From Diphasiastrum complanatum (taxonomy: Eukaryota; Streptophyta; Lycopodiopsida; Lycopodiales; Lycopodiaceae): DNA of 64,000 nucleotides. A program made the position numbers and the translations under genes. The notes beneath the pieces are model-generated. The model saw only the letters and a program-made list of their open reading frames with translations, was not told the DNA's origin and ran no database searches. This document shows positions 57,724-64,000 of this stretch, piece after piece (positions within the stretch are counted from its first letter, which is position 1; each line of letters begins with the position of its first letter). The stretch lies in NCBI GenBank assembly GCA_029204225.1, contig CM055111.1:47915594-47979593 (forward strand), read 5' to 3'.

Positions 57724-60700
57724 CTATGAAGATTTGAACATTGATCTTGATATAACTCCAAGATTAGATCTATGCTTGATGAAAGCACTTTTGCTCAAAG
57801 GCTTGGTGAGTAGATCGGCAATACAAGAGGACGAGTTGACATGCTCCAAATAGATTTCTTCTCCAATAAGCTTTTCTCTCACAAAATGGTGTGCCACTTC
57901 TATGTGCTTGCTTCTTGCATGAAATATGGGATTATTGGCAAGAGCTTGGGCCGAGATGTTATCACACTTGATCATTGGTAGATCATCCTCCTTGATGCAC
58001 TTTAGTTCCAAAGCACTTCTTTGGTAGTTGTAGTGAGTGCTTTGTACTCGGCCTCACATGAAGAGAGAGATATAGTATCTTGCTTTTTGGAAAGCCAAGA
58101 TATTAGATTGCCTCCAAGAAAGATAGTGTATGCACTAATAGACTTTCGATCCATCTTGTCACTTGCAAAGTCCGAATCCGAGTAGCCAATAATGGATAGA
58201 TCTTCACTTTTATAGAGTAGACCATAATCACAAGATGAAGATACATATCTTAGAATCCTCTTGGCCATCTTCCAATGATGGATCTTAGGATCTTGCATAA
58301 CTTGACTCAATTTGTGCACACAAAAACTAAGATCGGGCCTAGTAATGGTAAGCCAAATCAAGGAGCCTACAAGACTCCTAAAAAGTGTGATGTCCTCAAA
58401 GGATCTTTCATCACCTTTATTAGGATCTTTTACAATTTGCTCCATTGGAGTATCTATGCTCTTAGAATGGAACACCTTCCAATTGAAAAAACAAGCAAGA
58501 GATATAAGAATTCTTATTGTCACCATCTTTGCAACGGATGCAAAGGTCTCCTCATAATCAAGACCATGGATTTGAGCAAATCCTTTGGCACATAATCTTG
58601 CTTTATGCTTGTTGATGGTGCCATCATGATTGAACTTGATCCGAAATACCCACTTGCAACCAATCACATGCTTGTTGGATGGAGGATCCACAAGCTCCCA
58701 AGTATTGTTGGTGATCAATGCATCATACTCTTGCTTCATGGCATCATACCACTCCTTGGTATTGAGTGCCTCTTGTACATTCTTTGGCTCTTCATGAGAG
58801 ACATAAAAAACATAATTAGTGGAATCAAGATCCACTTGTTTGCCTTTGTCAACATATGAGAGCCTCTTAGGCTCGGATCTATCTCTCATGGATCTTCTTG
58901 GTGAAAAAATCCGAGGAGAGTCTTCTTCAAATCTCGACCCCATCACATCATGATTGTCTTCAAAATCAATAATTGATGATGCATTCATAGATTTCTTGAT
59001 CTCGGCCTCTTCAAATGATGAGTGTTGATCTTCATGAAAGACAACATCTCTACTTTCAACAACTTGAGAAGTAGAGAGTATAAAGAATCTATAGGCCTTC
59101 TTGGTGGATGAGTATCCAACCATGATCCCTTTGCATGCACTAGGATCTTCCTTCTTCCTTGTTTCCAAGGGAATATGGACAAAGCATAAGCATCCAAAAA
59201 CTCTAAGGTGATCAACCTTAGGCTTCTTAAAAAAAAAGATTTCATATGGTGACTTTCCTCCAAGAGCTATATGTGGGAGCCTATTGCAAAGATAATTTGC
59301 ACAATTGATGGCTTCTCCCCAAAAATCTTTGGGCAAAGATGCCTCAATTATCATAGATTTTGCACATTCACATAGAGATCTATTCTTTCTCTCGGCCACT
59401 CCATTTTGAGATGGAGAGTAGGCACAAGAAAACTCTCTTTTAATGCCTTCAAGCTCACAAAAATCTTGAAATTTATTGGAGATATATTCACCACCTTTAT
59501 CACTTCTAAGATCTTTAATCTTGAATGAGAATTGCTTCTCTACATAAGCTTTGAAAATAAGGAAATGATAAAACACCATAGATTTTGAAGCAAGAAGATA
59601 TATCCAAGTGAATCTTGTGTAATCATCAATGAAAGTAACAAAACAAGTGGCTCCTCCCTTGCTTGTAGTTGATGAGAAATGCACATCCGAGTGGATTAAC
59701 TCCAAAGGATGCTTGCTTTTGATAGAAGATCTTGTAAATGGCTTTTTGTGAGATTTAGCAACAGCACAAGCCTCACAAGGCTTGATCTTCTTGGAGAATG
59801 ACTTTGGCAAACCAATAGCTTTGGTCTCTTTGATCATAGAGAGCATGGATTTGTAGTTGGGATGTCCCAACCTCCTATGCCATAATTCCTCCATAGAGAG
59901 CTTGTTCACAAGAGCAACATTACAAGCATTCACATACTCATTTGGATCTAGTTTATAGATGCCACCAAATCTAGATCCTAATGCAAGTATCTCATCATTC
60001 TTCTTGATAGTGCAAGTATCAACATTGAATTCTACATCAAGGCCATTATCAAGCAATTGGCCAGCACTAATAAGATTCTTGGTAAGCTTAGGTACATAAA
60101 GAACTCTAGAGAGAGAAAGAACTTTAGAGGATGCAAGCTTCAAGGGAATGTTCCCTATGCCTTCAATAGGACATTCAAAATCATTTGTAGTGTATATTGA
60201 TTTCCTCACTCCATCATAAGGTGCAATAGAAGAGAAAGAGTCCTTGAAGCTACACATATGTGAAGAGGATCCACTATCAATATACCATAGGCCGTCCTTC
60301 TTGAAAGGAGTAGATGAGAAACTAGAGACCATAAGAGATCCCTCTCCATCACTTGCAATAGTATCTTCCTTCTCATTGGTAATATTGGCTTGCTTGAGTT
60401 GATTCTTCTTTTTGAAGCAATTGGTGGCATAATGACCTTTCTTGCCACAATAAAAGCACTTGATCTTCTTCTTCTTCTTGAGCTTGGATGATGAAGCATT
60501 AGAGGAATCATCTTCCTCCTCATCTTTGTCTTTGGATTTGACTTTGTCCTTGCTTGAGGATTGTTGATGTTGGTTCTTGCTCCTCTCTTTGTGCTTATCC
60601 TTGGCAAAGAGAGCTTTGCCATCATTATGAGTGAGAGAAAGCTTGTCCATCCTCAAGTGCTTGTACTCTTGTCTTGATTCTTCTGAAATTAGCACACTTT

Positions 60701-61238
60701 GGAGAGTCTCCAAACTTGGTAGCTCCTCCTTAATGGCATAGGATTGGACAAGGTTATCAAATTCACTTATCAAGCCATTGAGAATGACTTGAACTAGCTC
60801 ATTTTGATTGATGGAATCACCAATGCAAACAAGCTTTCTATGAATATCTTTTACTCTCAAAACATAACTAGATGCACTCTCATCACTCTTTTGGCTACTT
60901 TGAAAGATTTGATTCCTAAGAGTGAGAAGCCTAGAGGTATTCTTAGCCTCATAGATAGTCTTGAGACAATCCCAAGCTTCTTTGGCTGTTGTACAAGTAC
61001 CTATCTCCCTCAATATCTCATTAGAGACATTCATCTTAATGTAGTGGAGAGCCATCCTAGCTCTCTTTTTGTATTTTTGAACCTCTTGAAGAACTTGTGG
61101 TTCTTCTTCAAGGCCAAGAACTATGTCCATCACGTCTTGAAGAATCAAGATGGACTCCAGCCTCATTTTCCAAATTGAATAATTTGAAGTGGTCAATCTT
61201 TCACTTGGTTCCAACAAGGATGAACCCATTGAAGACAT
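57724..61238 (-). pseudogene. Copia gag-pol with in-frame RT deletion
   Basis: The frame is open from 61292 to 58002 (likely start MSSMGSSLLEPSERL at 61238). In order: gag; zinc knuckle CFYCGKKGHYATNC; protease WYIDSGSSSHMC; integrase HRRLGHPNYKS with CEAC; and integrase core FIDDYTRFTWIYLL, SDKGGEY, NGVAERKNR. RT begins at GCKWVFRIKFN and reads to SLACFFNWKV. It then jumps straight to SIDTPMEQIVKDP, losing about 165 residues, including YVDD, without losing frame (junction near 58470-58480). RNase H follows (SDSDFASDKMDRKS, SLSSCEAEYKAL). A small out-of-frame deletion after KEVLW ends the frame; the final 95 codons continue at 58011-57724. Confidence 0.95.
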
Positions 61239-61982
61239 TTGAAGTGAAGAAAACTCAAATGATGAACAATAAATGTTGTTACACACTTTCAATAGGATCC
61301 AATAATTGAGTACTATCTCCTCCTATGAAAGATCTTACAACAATTTGTGAATTGATTCTCACTAGCTACTCAAATCTCTCTAAAACAAGATCTGTTTCAC
61401 ATCAAATGATGGAGTATAGGCAAAGTTAGGATCTAACACTCTTAGCACGTGTGAAATACACTAAGAAACCAAATTTGACTCAAATACAATGATATTGCAT
61501 GAAACAAAATGGCTAAGATCTCAAAACAGTGCCTAGATCACATATAGATGAGATTGGCAAGCATACAACTGTGATTTTGGATCAACCAAGCAATCTCTTG
61601 AACAAACCAAATGTGTCCACCCAGGTCTAGGTGCCCTACCTAACCTTCTTCAAAAGCTTATAACTTTTGATTGGCTCAACCAAATGGAATAAAACTGATT
61701 GCAACAGAAACTAGACAAAAATAGCTTCAAAACAAGCTATCAAGCAAGATAAATGGATCAAACATGAGAGAGAATTTTCAAACTGAAATTGGATGTTCCT
61801 CACACGTGTCTGAGCACCTGATTCCGTACAGTACCAGGTCAGACCCAATCAATGTCCTTTTGATCTCTTTTGATCCAAGATTGAACAAGATAGCTAGGAA
61901 AATGGGCCTTGACAACTTATAGCTCAAGATTGATGGAAATTTTTTCACTTAGATGGATCAAAATGCATGGTAACCTTAGGTA
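61239..61982 (-). other. leader of element 2
   Basis: This is the untranslated stretch between the primer site and gag on the minus strand. It carries CACACGTGTCTGAG near 61801 and CACGTGTGAAAT near 61447, variants of the G-box words in the LTRs. Confidence 0.6.
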
Positions 61983-61995
61983 GGCTCTGATACCA
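61983..61995 (-). other. primer-binding site of element 2
   Basis: GGCTCTGATACCA on the plus strand is the complement of TGGTATCAGAGCC, adjacent to the 5' LTR. Confidence 0.94.
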
Positions 61996-62733
61996 TGTTG
62001 AATTTCACACGTGTGGACTGTCCACTACATGTACTTGTGATCTCCTAAGGTGTGTAGATGCACCAAAATCAAGACTAGATTGAGATTCAAGATCAATCTT
62101 GAATCCTCTGGCAAAAACACGCTACTACATGCATTCAATCACTTCCAACTCTCACTCACACGTGTGGGAAGTATTCAAAAAATAATCTAAGTAAAAACAA
62201 GTTGCTCTCCTCAGGTAGAGAGAGAAAATGCATCATGAGCTCTCGGGTAGAGAGAGAAAGCTAGAAATCCAATAACTCACAAAATTCATGAAATCACCAA
62301 ATCAATTGATTTCAAAATGAGGAGTACAATGATACTAGTAGGTCCACGAGCTACCACTATGCTTAACTATGATTGGACCATATTTTGTCACCTCTTGATC
62401 CTATTGGATCATTGATCTATGCACCTCTTGATTCTATTGGACTATATTCAAGCACACCTCAATTTCCTATTGGACCTCACAAGGTTCCACCTCTAAATCC
62501 TATTGGACCTCTTGGAATTCATCAAACAAAAACTTTACACTTGTCTACACTCTAATTAGCAAGTGTTTAGCCTCTTACTCTATTTTGGCTCAATAGTGGC
62601 ATTACAAGTGGAAATGCATAATTTGCCATCTATGCCAAATTTATTCCTATCAGCATCCTACATCTAGATGCTTGATGTAAAAAACATAAGACCCCTATAT
62701 CTAACATAGATAATCTTTTTTCAATTCTTCACA
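61996..62733 (-). repeat. 5' LTR of element 2
   Basis: 738 bp. It contains TTTCACACGTGTGGA at about 62004 and CTCACACGTGTGGG near 62156. Confidence 0.94.
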
Positions 62734-63051
62734 TTCTCTTGGATTCATCTATCCATTGGTGCACTATCTTGGTGATATCTTGCAATCTTGTGTGTAGAAT
62801 GTATTGTTTAGTTGATATTCGGATCCACACGTGTGAAATATAGGAGCTTACTATTTTTGTATGGACAACAACTTCATTTTATCATAAGTTTGATGTTTGA
62901 TCAAGATCTTGTTGAGTTTGCATCTCTTTCATCAAGTAGATGTTGATTTTCTATATTGCAAATGGTGTAAATAATGTTGTTTTTCTAACCAAAGATCAAT
63001 AGGTGATGTTGGATCTTAATGATTGACAAAATATTCACATCGTATCAGAGC

Positions 63052-63638
63052 TTGCGTTGTAGATTATGAATAAAAAAGCCACATTTATCAAAGATTTGGA
63101 GGAGTTATCAATTCTAGAGTGTGCTAGATTGATTTCTACTCAAAAATCAAGCATTTTGCATATGTAGAATTGATCTTTTGTAGGTCAAAACTAAATTTAG
63201 GTTTATGAACTTAAAGAATTCTAATTTCACACATGGCTTACTGTATTTGGACAATTTTTGATGCATTAGGAAAGCTTCATTAGAGGCTACTAGATTCTAT
63301 ATCAAGTTTTTCACAATTGCATGTAGAATTTGAAATATTCAATTTTTTGTGATTTTTTCAAAATCTTATTTTTTTATTGGATCTCTATTTTTTGAGGTTG
63401 CTGTACTTCAATAGAGTGTGTTTCAATATTAGAAAGTGGCAAGATTCATTAGATTGTAGGTGGATCATAGGTTGATCAGAATTTCTTCATTCAATGTGTT
63501 GATTTGCTAGTTATAGTGCTAGAAGAGAATTGAGAGGTTCCATATCTTTGTGATTTATTTTTAAAAACATTTGTTGTTATTCAAAAGAGTGATTTGTGCA
63601 TTGGAACATGTTGAAAGAGAAGATCAGGTCATTGCAAC
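63052..63638 (+). other. leader of the family-B element
   Basis: This untranslated stretch lies between the primer site and gag and matches parts of 20690-21175 and 52403-52702 in reverse. Confidence 0.65.
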
Positions 63639-63890
63639 ATGGCTACGTCAAGTGGTTTTATGTTGGAAGGCAATGATAGACTTACCTCAAGCGACTATTC
63701 ATTGTGGAAGGTGAGGATGGAATCACTTCTTGAAATGAATGACTTGTTAGATATTTTTTTAGGTGTGGAGGAAAGGCCCATGGAACAACAAGATCAAGGG
63801 AGGTATGACAAGAGAGCTAAAAAGGCTCTACACATGATAATGATGAATGTTACCAATGAACTCCTTAAAGAGGTGGTAAGAGTATAAAGG
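63639..63890 (+). pseudogene. Copia family-B gag, N-terminal fragment
   Basis: ATG 63639 starts MATSSGFMLEGNDRLTSSDY. It continues SLWKVRMESLLEMNDLLDIF, the typical Copia gag start, then RYDKRAKKALHMIMMNVTNE. Homology to the related gag at 38.9 kb ends at KEV (about 63873), where the sequence reads GTGGTAAGAGTATAA and stops. The rest of gag is absent to the window end, so the fragment is truncated or interrupted by a further insertion. Confidence 0.85.
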
Positions 63891-64000
63891 AACAATTTGT
63901 TTCGAGCCACAAAGCTCTACTAAATTTAGAGCTCCATTCTGCAGAAACACAAGGGAGCTGCCTAGATGCGAAGACCAAAGCTTCAAGGAGTGAAGACCCG
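63891..64000. other. right edge, unassigned
   Basis: The last 110 bases do not match the gag seen elsewhere in the window. Whether they are an insertion or flanking DNA cannot be decided here. Confidence 0.4.

Larger units (their letters stand above)
56969..62733 (-). mobile_element. complete Copia element 2, nested, RT-deleted
   Basis: A 5765-bp minus-strand element. LTRs lie at 61996-62733 (5') and 56969-57705 (3'), with target duplication TTCTC on both sides. The LTRs differ at roughly 18 positions (about 2.5%), so it is older than element 1. Its polyprotein lacks the catalytic half of reverse transcriptase, so it is non-autonomous. It inserted into the LTR of the family-B element. Confidence 0.95.
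55553..63890 (+). mobile_element. Copia family-B element, 5' part, with nested insertions
   Basis: The LTR begins TGTGAGAGATTTCAACTAG at 55553. It is interrupted after 55688 by a foreign segment, resumes at about 56770-56968, is interrupted again by element 2 (56969-62733), and finishes at 62739-63039 (ends TTCACA). The primer site TCGTATCAGAGC is at 63040-63051. A leader of about 590 bases and the gag start at 63639 follow. The homologous LTR at 21176-21785 shows what the uninterrupted form looks like. Confidence 0.8.

Overview
This window is repeat-rich nuclear DNA of a land plant. A 655-codon PLS-class pentatricopeptide-repeat (PPR) gene, plant Ty1/Copia and Ty3/Gypsy elements, and short AT-rich GT-AG introns all point that way. 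The intron-less PPR gene of this style and the heavy retrotransposon load suggest a seed-free plant, most likely a fern; that assignment is inference. No rRNA, tRNA, CRISPR array or prokaryotic signal was seen. The PPR gene at 2936-4903 (minus) is the only gene that looks intact. Almost everything else is mobile DNA or its debris.

Layout. 1-7.6 kb: a 1.2-kb foldback, the PPR gene and a non-LTR reverse-transcriptase scrap. 7694-13649: a complete, young Copia element (682-bp LTRs with about 8 differences, target duplication GATTG). 13.7-25.3 kb: decayed Gypsy gag, Copia debris, hairpins, microsatellites and a dense cluster of GCCACG palindromes. 25.4-40.5 kb: Gypsy remnants, including an integrase with a template-switch-like inverted insertion, a pair of 3.5-kb direct repeats that look like very long shared LTRs followed by a decayed gag-like frame, and a second RNase H-integrase remnant. 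40.5-43.8 kb: two 25-bp-period minisatellites and a decayed 590-codon reading frame.

44010-51294 is the most interesting part. A 35-bp inverted repeat brackets about 7.3 kb that holds four spliced genes (A plus, B minus, C plus, D minus). Gene B encodes a histone-H3 fold, closer to CENH3 than to canonical H3, fused in one reading frame to a Ulp1/C48 cysteine protease. B and C diverge from a region with seven CACGTG G-boxes in 201 bp; C and D converge and overlap at their 3' ends. Genes A, B and D are broken almost only by in-frame nonsense codons while splice signals and frames survive, so this looks like a recently dead copy of an undescribed multi-gene mobile element. No transposase was recognised.

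51.3-64 kb: LTR-like sequence, fragments of a second Copia family, and a nest in which a complete minus-strand Copia element (56969-62733, target duplication TTCTC, catalytic half of the reverse transcriptase deleted in frame) sits inside the LTR of another Copia element whose gag start is at 63639.
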